NCBI GenBank assembly: GCA_000437395.1
Contig: FR898163.1
Coordinates: 18,564 to 82,563 of the forward strand
DNA from: Clostridium sp. CAG:288
GTDB lineage: Bacteria > Bacillota_I > Bacilli_A > RFN20 > CAG-288
Length of the DNA stretch: 64,000 nucleotides
Reading direction: 5' to 3'
Both the position numbers and the translations under genes were made by a program. Every line of letters begins with the position of its first letter. Positions within the stretch are counted from its first letter, which is position 1. The notes beneath the pieces are model-generated. The model ran no database searches, was not told where the DNA came from, and saw only the letters and a list, made by a program, of their open reading frames with translations. Positions 16,446 to 25,519 of the stretch are shown here, piece after piece.

Positions 16446-17812
16446 TACTTCTTTTCTCCTTCTTTTTTAAATCTTATTGATACTTTTGTTCCTTTTCCAA
16501 CCTCACTTTCAATTTCTGTTTTGACTTCTTTCTTTAAAATTTTAAATCTTTCAAAGGCGTTTTTAATTCCGCAAGATGTCGATTTTATTTTGCTAGTGTC
16601 AAAGCCCACTCCATTATCTATAATTTCTAAAAATATATATCCGTTTTTATAGTATGATGAAATTTCTATATATCCGTCTTTTTTAAAAGTGGTTTTGGCA
16701 TACTTTATGGCGTTTTCGACAAATACTTGAATAGCTAAGACTGGAACAGTAAATTCGTAATAATCTATGTTATAAACAATATTTAAATCTTCACTACGTT
16801 TTATTTGTTCTAAATTTATGTAGTTTTCAATATTAGTTAATTCCTGCTCAAAAGGTATTAAATCGTTATTAATTGATTCAATATTTAATCTTAAATATTT
16901 GGCAAAAAGATTAAGAGTTTCATCTCCACTTTTTAAATCTTTATGATACATATCTTTTATAGTAGTAAGTGAATTGAAAACAAAATGGGGATTAATTTGT
17001 TGACGAAGAAGTAATGTTCTCATCTTTTCTTCTTTTTCTTTATATTCTTGAGCTTTTAAAGCGTTTTTATCAGTTCTTAAAATGAAGGCGATATAAATTG
17101 ATAACCAAAGAAGTATAACTACAATCATAAAAACAGTAGGTAAGAAAAAGAACTTTATTTTATATAAATCCTGACTCAGAATTGCAAAAGTTTCTAAACT
17201 GGTTATAACAAATAGTATTCCTGTAGTTAGGCAAAAAGTTGCATCAATTTTATTTTTAGAGAAAACGTTTAATACAATTTTTAGCAATAAAAGTAATTCA
17301 ATAGGAACGTAAAATAAATATGATAAATAGCTATATTTAGTTGTTAAATGCATGGCTATATATGATGCGGTAGACAATAAAGAAAAAGATAAGATAGTCA
17401 TAACTTCTTTGTTGTTTAATTTACAATATTGATAATTATAAAAGTAAAATAAAGAAAGAATTGTTAGGTGAAAAAAGGCAAAATTAAATATTTCTAATAA
17501 TGTATGATTTAAAGAAATATCATAATTTAATTCTAAAATTCCTTGAATATCCTTTGTAGTTGAATAATAAAGCAAAAAACAAAGCGATGTGAAGAAAGTG
17601 TGAATAGTTGAATCTGATATTTTGGCATAAGATAAAATTTCAACGATATTTATAACAGCTAAAAAGGCAAGTATAATTGCTACATAAGCTGTTAAATTAC
17701 TTTTATATGCAAAAATTGGCTCGTGTTTATTTAATATAAATGACACAGTTACACCAACTGCAGTAATAACAATTTCTAATATTAATATGGTTAAATAAAT
17801 TCTTTTCGACAT
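16445..17812 (-). CDS. LytS-type membrane sensor histidine kinase
   Basis: About 455 residues from the preferred ATG: seven to eight N-terminal membrane helices, a coiled segment, then a His_kinase domain with RQQINPHFVFNSL (phospho-acceptor His) and an HATPase_c domain with FVENAIKYA and IIDNGVGFD. The frame is open up to a TTG at 18001, which would add 63 residues and overlap the gap promoter. The ATG at 17810-17812 is favoured because AAGG lies upstream and a promoter sits at 17836-17866. The sensor has no recognisable ligand domain beyond its helices. It pairs with the adjacent response regulator. Confidence 0.85.
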   Translation of the reverse strand: MSKRIYLTILILEIVITAVGVTVSFILNKHEPIFAYKSNLTAYVAIILAFLAVINIVEILSYAKISDSTIHTFFTSLCFLLYYSTTKDIQGILELNYDISLNHTLLEIFNFAFFHLTILSLFYFYNYQYCKLNNKEVMTILSFSLLSTASYIAMHLTTKYSYLSYLFYVPIELLLLLKIVLNVFSKNKIDATFCLTTGILFVITSLETFAILSQDLYKIKFFFLPTVFMIVVILLWLSIYIAFILRTDKNALKAQEYKEKEEKMRTLLLRQQINPHFVFNSLTTIKDMYHKDLKSGDETLNLFAKYLRLNIESINNDLIPFEQELTNIENYINLEQIKRSEDLNIVYNIDYYEFTVPVLAIQVFVENAIKYAKTTFKKDGYIEISSYYKNGYIFLEIIDNGVGFDTSKIKSTSCGIKNAFERFKILKKEVKTEIESEVGKGTKVSIRFKKEGEKK

Positions 17813-17835
17813 TTGTTTATTACCTTGACCTTTTG

Positions 17836-17866
17836 AATATAGCATATATTTGATTTTCATAGTCAA
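17836..17866 (-). promoter_or_regulatory. Promoter of the two-component operon
   Basis: On the minus strand: TTGACT (17861-17866), 19-base spacer and TATATT (17836-17841) preceded by TGC, an extended -10. It lies 23 bases upstream of the preferred kinase start and supports that start over the longer frame. Confidence 0.5.
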
Positions 17867-17994
17867 TATTTTTTTATTTGATTTATTTTGAACGTTTATT
17901 TTTGCACTTAAAAGTATTGTTTCAATCACTAATGAGCAAAAAAGCATGCTTAATACGCAAAAACAAACAAAAACTTTAATAAATTTAAAAATAA

Positions 17995-18025
17995 TTGACA
18001 AATCTTTGTTTATTTATAGTAGAAT
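17995..18025 (+). promoter_or_regulatory. Promoter of gap
   Basis: Perfect TTGACA at 17995-18000 with TAGAAT at 18020-18025 (19-base spacer). An overlapping TATAGT at 18015-18020 would give only 14 bases. Confidence 0.55.
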
Positions 18026-18030
18026 ATAGT

Positions 18031-18052
18031 TGTTAGATTTACTAACAGGAGG
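18031..18052 (+). promoter_or_regulatory. Stem-loop abutting the gap ribosome site
   Basis: TGTTAG at 18031-18036 and CTAACA at 18042-18047 form a six-base-pair hairpin with a five-base loop, immediately followed by GGAGG (18048-18052). It could stabilise the mRNA, act as an operator, or influence ribosome access. GGAGG is about 14 bases from the ATG, longer than usual. Confidence 0.45.
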
Positions 18053-18066
18053 AAATATAGATATTT

Positions 18067-19098
18067 ATGTCAGTAAAAGTAGCTATTAATGGTTTTGGCC
18101 GTATTGGTCGTTTAGCTTTCAGACAAATGTTTAACGCTGAAGGCTATGAAATCGTTGCAATTAACGATTTAACAAGCCCAAAGATGCTTGCTCACTTATT
18201 GAAGTATGACTCAGCTCAAGGCAGATATGCTTTAGCCGACAAAGTCACATGCTCTGAAGATGGAGCAGAAGAAGGTTGGATTGCTGTTGACGGACACAAG
18301 ATTAGAATCTATGCCGAAAAAGATGCAAACAACTGCCCATGGAAAGAATTAGATGTTGATGTCGTCTTAGAATGTACAGGTTTCTACTGCTCTAAGGAAA
18401 AATCAATGGCACACATCAATGCTGGTGCAAAGAAGGTTGTTATCTCCGCTCCAGCTGGAAAAGATTTAAAGACAATCGTTTATGGTGTCAACCACGAAAC
18501 ATTAACAGCTGATGATCAAATCATCTCTGCTGCTTCATGTACAACTAACTGCTTAGCTCCAATGGCTAAGGCTTTAAATGATTATGCTCCAATCCAATCT
18601 GGTATCATGTTAACAGTTCACGCTTACACAGGTGACCAAATGGTTCTTGATGGCCCACACAGAAAAGGCGATTTAAGAAGAGCAAGAGCTGCTGCAGTTA
18701 ACATTGTTCCTAACTCAACAGGTGCTGCTAAGGCAATCGGTTTAGTTATCCCAGAATTAAACGGCAAATTAATCGGTTCTGCACAACGTGTTCCAGTTCC
18801 AACAGGTTCAACAACATTATTATTTGCAGTTGTTAAAGGACATGACATCACAGTTGATTCAGTCAACGCTAAGATGAAGTCAGTCGCTAATGCTTCCTAT
18901 GGTTATACAGAAGAATTATTAGTTTCATCTGATATTGTCGGTATGACATATGGTTCATTATTTGATGCAACTCAAACAATGGTTACTAAAGTTGATGACG
19001 ATACATATGAAGTTCAAGTTGTTTCATGGTACGACAATGAAAACTCCTACACTTCACAAATGGTTCGTACAATCAAGTACTTCGCTGAAAAGTGCTAA
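18067..19098 (+). CDS. gap: Glyceraldehyde-3-phosphate dehydrogenase
   Basis: A 343-residue type I enzyme, oxidising glyceraldehyde 3-phosphate to 1,3-bisphosphoglycerate with NAD. The dinucleotide site INGFGRIGR (8-16), the catalytic Cys158 in SAASCTTNCLAP and the C-terminal WYDNENSYTSQMVRT are intact. Codon choice is more C-ending and uniform than in the neighbouring kinase genes, as expected of a highly expressed glycolytic gene. It is a single-gene unit with its own promoter and a strong terminator shared with the convergent LacI gene. Confidence 0.97.
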   Translation: MSVKVAINGFGRIGRLAFRQMFNAEGYEIVAINDLTSPKMLAHLLKYDSAQGRYALADKVTCSEDGAEEGWIAVDGHKIRIYAEKDANNCPWKELDVDVVLECTGFYCSKEKSMAHINAGAKKVVISAPAGKDLKTIVYGVNHETLTADDQIISAASCTTNCLAPMAKALNDYAPIQSGIMLTVHAYTGDQMVLDGPHRKGDLRRARAAAVNIVPNSTGAAKAIGLVIPELNGKLIGSAQRVPVPTGSTTLLFAVVKGHDITVDSVNAKMKSVANASYGYTEELLVSSDIVGMTYGSLFDATQTMVTKVDDDTYEVQVVSWYDNENSYTSQMVRTIKYFAEKC

Positions 19099-19116
19099 TT
19101 AATTAAACCAAAAAAT

Positions 19117-19143
19117 ATGGCGTGATAATTCACGCCATTTTTA
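19117..19143. terminator. Bidirectional terminator between gap and the LacI gene
   Basis: Eight-base-pair stem (19117-19124 with 19131-19138) with T5 on the right and an A-rich run on the left, so it can serve both convergent genes. Confidence 0.85.
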
Positions 19144-19153
19144 TTTGCAAATA

Positions 19154-19954
19154 TTAATTTATTTTATAAACATGTGTATCAACATCGACATGTTCGATAG
19201 CTAATTTTAAGCATGCAATTAATTTATTTATCTTTTTTGCCGCGTTAATAGAGTATTTAATTAAGTTATTGTTACTGGCTTTTAAGTAATCGTACATTGC
19301 CTCGCCATAAACGATAACTTTTTTATTTTTAAGTTGATCTTGAATCATTTCTAATTGAACAAAAGAAGAAATGAAATATGTATTTTTATTGTTTGCTAAT
19401 ATTTCGCTTTTGATTGTTGATGAGTTTATATCGTAGTGTAGTAAAACATAGTCGCTTAAATAATATTTTTCTCCAATGTTATTTATGTTAGAGCTTATTT
19501 CGAAAATCCATGGTTCATGAACGTGTGTATCGAGACCAATAACAGGTATAAAATTGTTGCTACACACAACTATAAAATCATCTTCAGAAAAGTCTATACA
19601 AATAATTGCATCGACAAATTGAACTTCTTTTGATATAGCTCCAGCAAGCATAATACTGTGATAGCCATTTAATGCTAGTGCTTCAACGACTTGACTGACA
19701 AAATTAATCTTATCTGATGTTGCGAGTGGAAAGGTGCTTTTTCCAATATATAAGCCAATACAATTCGTTTTTCCAGTAGCTAACGCATTAGCTATTGTAT
19801 TTTTTTGATAGCCTAAAATTGAAGAAACTTGAATAATTTTCTTTCTAGTTTCTTCATTTATTTTTTGCCTTGGATTGTTATTTAATACATATGAAATGGT
19901 TGCTGTTGAACAACCTACTTCTTTAGCTATATCGGCTAATCTTACTTTTGCCAT
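19154..19954 (-). CDS. LacI-family transcriptional regulator, short form
   Basis: A 266-residue regulator. The N-terminal helix-turn-helix and hinge are standard (VRLADIAKEVGCSTATISYVLNNNP, residues about 4-60, then KTNCIGLYIG). The periplasmic-binding-protein-like sensor is about 60-70 residues shorter than the usual 330-340 total, and the second subdomain is hard to recognise after about residue 175, so effector binding may be altered. It is divergent from the alpha-glucan operon, whose promoter region carries two operator-like sequences, so it is the likely repressor of that operon. Confidence 0.85.
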   Translation of the reverse strand: MAKVRLADIAKEVGCSTATISYVLNNNPRQKINEETRKKIIQVSSILGYQKNTIANALATGKTNCIGLYIGKSTFPLATSDKINFVSQVVEALALNGYHSIMLAGAISKEVQFVDAIICIDFSEDDFIVVCSNNFIPVIGLDTHVHEPWIFEISSNINNIGEKYYLSDYVLLHYDINSSTIKSEILANNKNTYFISSFVQLEMIQDQLKNKKVIVYGEAMYDYLKASNNNLIKYSINAAKKINKLIACLKLAIEHVDVDTHVYKIN

Positions 19955-20069
19955 TATTAATCACCTGTATTATTATAATAAAAAAACATATTTTAATCAA
20001 ATATAAATTATTTAAAAATTTAAGTAAGATTAAGTAATATTTTAAAGTTAATAACGCATAAAAAATAAT

Positions 20070-20085
20070 TTGTAAGCGATAACAA
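20070..20085 (+). promoter_or_regulatory. cre/lac-like operator upstream of the alpha-glucan operon
   Basis: TTGTAAGCGATAACAA contains TGTAAGCGATAACA, a full match to TGNAANCGNNNNCA, and strongly resembles the E. coli lac operator with one base removed from the centre. It ends seven bases before the -35 hexamer. Confidence 0.65.
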
Positions 20086-20091
20086 TTTGTG

Positions 20092-20120
20092 CTGACAACT
20101 ATATTTAGTTGCTTTATAAT
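20092..20120 (+). promoter_or_regulatory. Promoter of the alpha-glucan operon
   Basis: CTGACA (20092-20097), 17-base spacer, perfect TATAAT (20115-20120). It is flanked by an operator-like site on each side. Confidence 0.75.
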
Positions 20121-20127
20121 GAAAATA

Positions 20128-20143
20128 GCTTAAGCGATTAAGC
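20128..20143 (+). promoter_or_regulatory. Palindromic operator between -10 and the ribosome site
   Basis: GCTTAAGCGATTAAGC has perfect six-base arms around GCGA and lies between TATAAT and AGGAGG. Binding here would block transcription starts. The central CG and AAGCGATTA core fit a LacI-family repressor, most simply the divergent gene at 19154-19954. Confidence 0.6.
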
Positions 20144-20153
20144 AGGAGGAAAT

Positions 20154-22310
20154 ATGAAAGGAATACGTAAATTTTTCGTTGGTGCAGTTGTTCTAGCATG
20201 CACCATGGGAGTAACATCGTGTACTCACAATGAGACTAAATCATATGAAGTTAAATTCTATGATGACACTACTGTTCTAAAGACTGAAAAAGTTAAAGAT
20301 GGTGAAACAGCTACTAACTGGACACCAACAAAGGAAGGATTTGAATTTGTTGATTGGTATGCAACACCAAATTTCAAATTTGCTTACAAGTTTGAACCAG
20401 TTCACCAAAACACATCAGTCTATGCTTTGTTCCAATCTACCCAAGTTGTAGAAGATACACGTAGTTGGGCGATTGTTGGATCTGGTACAAGTAAGGTTCT
20501 TTCTACATCTGGATTTGGAAATACCATTAATGCTGAACACTTACTTACTAAAGCAGATAAGAAAAATGAATTTTCTATTACTTTAGACTTAGAAGTTGGT
20601 GATGAATTCCAATTTGCAATTAATTCAAGTTGGGCAAACCAAAGAGGTGGCGGTTATTTAGAAACCACATCAAAAGATGGCACTGAATACTTTGAAGTTA
20701 AAGGATCACACTTATCTACTAATACTAAAAAGTGTAATATTGGTGTTTTAGTTTCAGGTAACTATACATTAACTTTGTCTACTAACCCAGGCGATGACTA
20801 TTATGATACTAAAGATGCTTATTACACAGAAGAAAACAAAGAAAGTTTCAATTACAACGACTTTGATAAGATCACATGGGTAAGAAATGGTGATGTTAAA
20901 GAAGTTGTTGATACTGTTTATGATTTATATGTTAAAGGTAATTTAGTTACTGGCTGGCAACATAATACTGATCCAGAATACAAAATGGATTACGATCCAA
21001 AGACAAAGACATATACTTATACTCATCAATTCTACGATTATGATGAATTTATGTTCTATTCTTTAAATGGTGATTCGATTTTGGATGGCCTTGGACCAGT
21101 ATCAATAAAATTCGGCCAAGTCGACATCGAAAATTCCACAGATAAAATTACTGGTGATAAAGCCAAAGATAGTAACTTCCAAACAATGGCTAATGGTACA
21201 TATACATTTACTTATAGTTTAGAAACAAGAGTTTGTGTCGTTACTTATGATCCTACATTTACATTAGAATATACACCTAACACACAATGGTACATTGTTG
21301 GTGGCGGTTCTTCAGAATTACTCTCTATTTCTAACTGGGGTAGAAAAAACTTAGATGAACGCTTCTTATTAAAACCAGTTGAAGGTGAAACATTAAAGTA
21401 CTATATCACATTAGATTTACAAGTTAACGATGAATTCCAAATTGTTAAAGATGGCCAATGGGGATTAGCTCACAGTTTCTCATTTGTTCAAAACCCAGTA
21501 GTTGATGGAACAACATACTTCACAGATTCTGGTAATATCCAATGTAAAGTCTCTGGTAACTATACTTTAACATTGAATGTTAGCGATACTTCAAAACGCT
21601 TTGATACAATTACTTGGGTTAGAAACGGTGATGTTTTATCACAACCAGTAAAAACTATTGACGTTTACTATAAACTTTCTTCAAATAACGATTGGGAACC
21701 AGTTTTAATCGACTCAATTTTATCTAATGCTGAAGTTAAAGTTACATTAAAATTAGAAAAAGGCGATAAGCTTTGCTTTGTCTATACAGATAATGGCCAA
21801 GCAATTACTCCAGCTTATCCAGGAAACTTAATCCGTTATACAGCTATTGGTGAAGCTAAAGACGATAACGCAAATGCTAACTTCTCAACAAACGCCGATT
21901 ATAACTTTGTTTGTGACGTTGCTGGTAAATACGAATTTACTATCGATTATTCTACAGGTACACCAGTTGTCAATACAACATTAATTCCTGAAGCTACTAG
22001 TTATGAAGTTATCATTAAAGGTAGTATGACTGGTTGGGCTAATTCAGACAGAATCGCTTCTGAAGGCGATGTCGTAACATTTAATTATACATTTGCTGAA
22101 GGTGATGAATTTGGCTTTGCTTGGTTTGATGCTACAACTACAACTTCATATGGAAACTGGATTGGCACAAGTTGCTTAGGAACTGAAGGTGATGCAAATA
22201 GCATTTTCTCAGGCGAAAACAACTTTAAATGTACACAAGCCGGTACTTATACAATTAAAATTACAAAGACAAGTGATGGTACAGTCTCTGTTAATTTCTA
22301 CAATATTTAA
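20154..22310 (+). CDS. Alpha-glucan-binding surface lipoprotein (predicted)
   Basis: A 718-residue lipoprotein; the signal peptide ends MGVTSC (Cys23). A Listeria-Bacteroides (InlB B-type) repeat spans about 30-95 (EGFEFVDWYATP). Two related modules begin WAIVGSGTS (about 103) and WYIVGGGSS (about 380) and each ends with FDKITWVRNGDV or FDTITWVRNGDV; these and the C-terminal GSMTGWANSDRIASEG module resemble starch-binding modules of the SusE/SusF and CBM26 kind. It heads the operon and is followed by a hairpin that may raise its level over downstream genes. It probably captures alpha-glucans for the GH13 enzyme and importer. Ligand is inferred from context. Confidence 0.75.
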   Translation: MKGIRKFFVGAVVLACTMGVTSCTHNETKSYEVKFYDDTTVLKTEKVKDGETATNWTPTKEGFEFVDWYATPNFKFAYKFEPVHQNTSVYALFQSTQVVEDTRSWAIVGSGTSKVLSTSGFGNTINAEHLLTKADKKNEFSITLDLEVGDEFQFAINSSWANQRGGGYLETTSKDGTEYFEVKGSHLSTNTKKCNIGVLVSGNYTLTLSTNPGDDYYDTKDAYYTEENKESFNYNDFDKITWVRNGDVKEVVDTVYDLYVKGNLVTGWQHNTDPEYKMDYDPKTKTYTYTHQFYDYDEFMFYSLNGDSILDGLGPVSIKFGQVDIENSTDKITGDKAKDSNFQTMANGTYTFTYSLETRVCVVTYDPTFTLEYTPNTQWYIVGGGSSELLSISNWGRKNLDERFLLKPVEGETLKYYITLDLQVNDEFQIVKDGQWGLAHSFSFVQNPVVDGTTYFTDSGNIQCKVSGNYTLTLNVSDTSKRFDTITWVRNGDVLSQPVKTIDVYYKLSSNNDWEPVLIDSILSNAEVKVTLKLEKGDKLCFVYTDNGQAITPAYPGNLIRYTAIGEAKDDNANANFSTNADYNFVCDVAGKYEFTIDYSTGTPVVNTTLIPEATSYEVIIKGSMTGWANSDRIASEGDVVTFNYTFAEGDEFGFAWFDATTTTSYGNWIGTSCLGTEGDANSIFSGENNFKCTQAGTYTIKITKTSDGTVSVNFYNI

Positions 22311-22327
22311 TTAAGTAATTATCGATT

Positions 22328-22358
22328 AAAGAGCCATTATATTATGGCTCTTTAATTC
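22328..22358 (+). terminator. Partial terminator or processing hairpin after the first operon gene
   Basis: Ten-base-pair stem (22328-22337 with 22344-22353) followed by an imperfect T-rich stretch, then the GH13 ribosome site AAGGAGG. The weak U-run suggests read-through, giving more lipoprotein than transporter. Confidence 0.6.
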
Positions 22359-22379
22359 GATTTTAAGGAGGATTATTAG

Positions 22380-24077
22380 ATGAATCAATATGCAGTTTTT
22401 CATTCTATTGAATCAGCATATTCTTTCTCTTTAAATAAGAATCAAGTTATTTTACGTATTAGAGTAGATAAGAAAGATAATATTTCACATTGCTATTTAC
22501 TTTATAATGTTAAGCATAAGTTTTTCTTAAAGAGAAAAGAAAAAGAATTGATAAGAAAATACGAAGATGATTTATATGCTTATTACGAAATTAAACTATT
22601 TTTAAAAGAATATAGTTTAGCTTACATATTTCACTTTGTTTCTGAAGGCAAAGATTATTATTATTCATCAGATGGATTATGTGAAAATTATCAATTTGAA
22701 ACATCTTATTACAACTTTTTCCAAAACGCTTTTATAAACGATATTGATATTCAAAACGAAGTATCGTGGACTAAAGATGCTGTTATATATGAAATCTTTG
22801 TCGATCGTTTTTATAGAAGTAAATATGATCAAAACGATGAATATATTAATTTAAAATGGGGAGAAATTCCTAATCCAAAATCTTTTGCCGGTGGTACTTT
22901 AAACGGTATAAGAGAAAAATTAGGGTATTTAAAAAGATTAGGAGTAAATACAATATATTTAACTCCTATATTTAACTCTATATCTAATCATAAATATGAC
23001 ACTAAGGATTATTATGAAGTTGATGACCAATTTGGTTCTACAGTAGCTTTTAGAAAACTCGTCGATGAAATTCACAAGTTGAATATGAGAGTAATTCTGG
23101 ATGGCGTATTTAATCATATATCTTCTGAAAGTGAAATATTTAAAGATGTTATCAAAAATGGTAGAAATTCTAAATATTATAATTGGTTTATTATTTATGA
23201 TGATGATTTGAATAAAGAAAAATACGAGAAGTTTGCTTCTTGTGGATATATGCCTAAACTAAATACTTCTAATATAGAGGTACAAGACTTTATTTGTAAC
23301 ATTGGAAAGTATTATGTTAAAGAATATCATATTGATGGATGGAGACTTGATGTCTCTGATGAAGTAAGTCATCAATTGTGGAAAAGATTTAGAAAAGAAA
23401 TTAAAGAAATTAATAACGATGTATTGTTTACAGGTGAAAACTGGCAAGATGCTACTCCATACTTACATGGTGATGAATTCGATGGAATAATGAACTATTC
23501 CTTTACAAGATATGTAAACGACTACTTAGCTTTTAACAAATTAGATTCGGTTCAATTTAAAAATAAATTAGAAAACTTACGATTAAGATATAAAACACAA
23601 GTTACAAATATGAATTGGAATTTATTAGATTCACACGATACATATAGATTCTTTACACAGGTAGATAAAAATAAAAATAGAGCGCTTATCGGTGCGGCTA
23701 TTCAAATGTTCTATCAAGGTATTCCTTGTGTATATTATGGCGATGAACTTCCACTTGAGGGTGGATATGATCCTGATTGTCGTCGTTGTATGGATTTCAC
23801 TTTGGCAAATAGAAACAATCCATTCTATAATATTTATAGGAAATTAATTAATTTAAGAAGTAAAAATAAAACTATTAAATATGGTGAACTTAGATTGTAT
23901 GTCGAAGATGATTTACTTGTATTTGAAAGAACATATAGAAAAAGAAAATTAAAGTTAATCATTAATATGACTAACGAGGATAAATCAATAAATATAAATT
24001 CGAATTTGATATCGAATGAATTTGAATCTGGAATATTAAAAAACGAAGGATTCGTTATAAGTTTTGAGAAAGAATAG
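22380..24077 (+). CDS. GH13 alpha-glucan hydrolase, neopullulanase/cyclomaltodextrinase type
   Basis: A 565-residue enzyme with no signal peptide, so probably cytoplasmic. A beta-sandwich N-terminal domain (1-about 115) precedes the barrel. GH13 signatures: DGVFNH, GWRLDVSDEV with the nucleophile Asp (about 324), GENW with the acid/base Glu (about 351) and LLDSHDT with the third Asp (about 418). It would cut imported maltodextrins or cyclodextrins into glucose and maltose. It is second in the alpha-glucan operon, 14 bases before the binding-protein gene. Confidence 0.92.
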   Translation: MNQYAVFHSIESAYSFSLNKNQVILRIRVDKKDNISHCYLLYNVKHKFFLKRKEKELIRKYEDDLYAYYEIKLFLKEYSLAYIFHFVSEGKDYYYSSDGLCENYQFETSYYNFFQNAFINDIDIQNEVSWTKDAVIYEIFVDRFYRSKYDQNDEYINLKWGEIPNPKSFAGGTLNGIREKLGYLKRLGVNTIYLTPIFNSISNHKYDTKDYYEVDDQFGSTVAFRKLVDEIHKLNMRVILDGVFNHISSESEIFKDVIKNGRNSKYYNWFIIYDDDLNKEKYEKFASCGYMPKLNTSNIEVQDFICNIGKYYVKEYHIDGWRLDVSDEVSHQLWKRFRKEIKEINNDVLFTGENWQDATPYLHGDEFDGIMNYSFTRYVNDYLAFNKLDSVQFKNKLENLRLRYKTQVTNMNWNLLDSHDTYRFFTQVDKNKNRALIGAAIQMFYQGIPCVYYGDELPLEGGYDPDCRRCMDFTLANRNNPFYNIYRKLINLRSKNKTIKYGELRLYVEDDLLVFERTYRKRKLKLIINMTNEDKSININSNLISNEFESGILKNEGFVISFEKE

Positions 24078-24091
24078 GAGAAATTGATTGT

Positions 24092-25519
24092 ATGAAAAAA
24101 TTAATTCTTGCTTTATCATTAGGCTTACTTTTACCGCTAAGTGCTTGTGGATCAAATTCTGGCAACGGTGGTCAAGACACAGTTTTTTCAAAGTTTGATG
24201 GAAAACTTGAAAACGGAGCGGTTTTAAGAATTTTAGAAAACGATACCGCTGTAAAACAAGGCTATCTTAAAGAGCTTATTGCTGGCTTTAATGAAAAATA
24301 TAAAGAATATAACATTACTGCTGTCGATGCCAATATGGATGAGTATTCTGACTTGGAAAATGACGGACCATATGGATATGGACCAGATGTTTTATACCAA
24401 GCAAACGACTCTTTAATGAAATATGTTTATGGAAAACACATCATGCCTATTCCAGTTGACAGATTAGAGTGCTACTCTAAAGTCGATCAAAACGCTTGGA
24501 ACGCTTATAAATCAACAGTAAGTGGTACTGAATATACTTTCGGTGTACCAATTAATATTCAAGCTTCTTTAATGTATTATAGAGAAGATTTATTACCTGA
24601 GAATAACGATGAAAACAATAACGGAATTCCAGATATGTTAGAAAACTGGAGTAATTTATATAAATACTCTAAAGAAATACACGAAAACAATAACAGTAAA
24701 TATGGATATATGAAATCTTTAGACGATTTCTATTTTGCTTCAGGATATTTGTTCTCTTATGGTGGATATATATTTGGAAATAACGGCAAAGATTCAAACG
24801 ATATTGGATTAGATAAATCTGAAGCCTATAAGGGAGTTAAAGTTTTAAGACAACTCGCTTCTATTATGAATGAGTCTTGTATTGATAATTCTGTTACTTT
24901 AAATCAATATTCAAAGTTGGCTCAAGGTGAATATTTTGCTACTATGACTACTCCTGATGTTAAGTCGCTATTTTTAGACGAAATGTCACTAGAGTATCAA
25001 AAATCTGGATTATCTAAATCTGAAGCCGATAAAAAAGCTAATGATAATTTAAAACAAATTGCTGTTCCAAAATTACCAGCTAGTGGCGATTTAAATGATA
25101 CTACTGGCGAAATGATTGATATGAAAACTATGGGTGGTATAAACGGATATGCTATTTCATCTTATACTAAATATCCAAATGCTGCTTTAGCTTTCTTAGA
25201 CTATGCTTCTTCTTATGAAATGGTTAAAAGAAGACATGAAATTTTAGGAATAGCAACATGCCGTGAAGATTTGGCTAATGAAGGAGATTCGTTATCAAAA
25301 ACATTATTTACACAATTAAAAGATAGAAAAATTGAGATTATGCCATCTATTCGTGAAACATCTCAAATTTGGACTCCAGCTGGAACGCTATGCAAGGATA
25401 TTGCTAATGATCCATATCGTTCGATAAGTGAACAAAAGTATTTAACAGATGATTCTATAAAGAATAAGTTATCAGAGGTTTGTAAACAAATTTATGAAGA
25501 AATTCACGCTCTTCAATAA
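24092..25519 (+). CDS. Maltodextrin-type ABC transporter substrate-binding lipoprotein
   Basis: A 475-residue lipoprotein with lipobox LSAC (Cys19) and a Gly/Asn linker. It belongs to the MalE-like binding protein family: YGYGPDVLYQANDSLMKY and GVPINIQASLMYYRED match the conserved ligand-cleft strands, and TMGGINGYAISSYTKYPNAALAF is the late-domain hallmark. The insertion DENNNGIPDMLENW resembles a small acidic, Ca-binding-like loop. It delivers sugar to the two permeases that follow; its last codons overlap the next gene by 26 bases. Confidence 0.9.
   Translation: MKKLILALSLGLLLPLSACGSNSGNGGQDTVFSKFDGKLENGAVLRILENDTAVKQGYLKELIAGFNEKYKEYNITAVDANMDEYSDLENDGPYGYGPDVLYQANDSLMKYVYGKHIMPIPVDRLECYSKVDQNAWNAYKSTVSGTEYTFGVPINIQASLMYYREDLLPENNDENNNGIPDMLENWSNLYKYSKEIHENNNSKYGYMKSLDDFYFASGYLFSYGGYIFGNNGKDSNDIGLDKSEAYKGVKVLRQLASIMNESCIDNSVTLNQYSKLAQGEYFATMTTPDVKSLFLDEMSLEYQKSGLSKSEADKKANDNLKQIAVPKLPASGDLNDTTGEMIDMKTMGGINGYAISSYTKYPNAALAFLDYASSYEMVKRRHEILGIATCREDLANEGDSLSKTLFTQLKDRKIEIMPSIRETSQIWTPAGTLCKDIANDPYRSISEQKYLTDDSIKNKLSEVCKQIYEEIHALQ

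Noticed and set aside
16445..18001. TTG at 18001 as the start of the histidine kinase.
   Set aside because: It has no ribosome site and would run through the gap promoter; an ATG at 17812 has both a promoter and a ribosome site.
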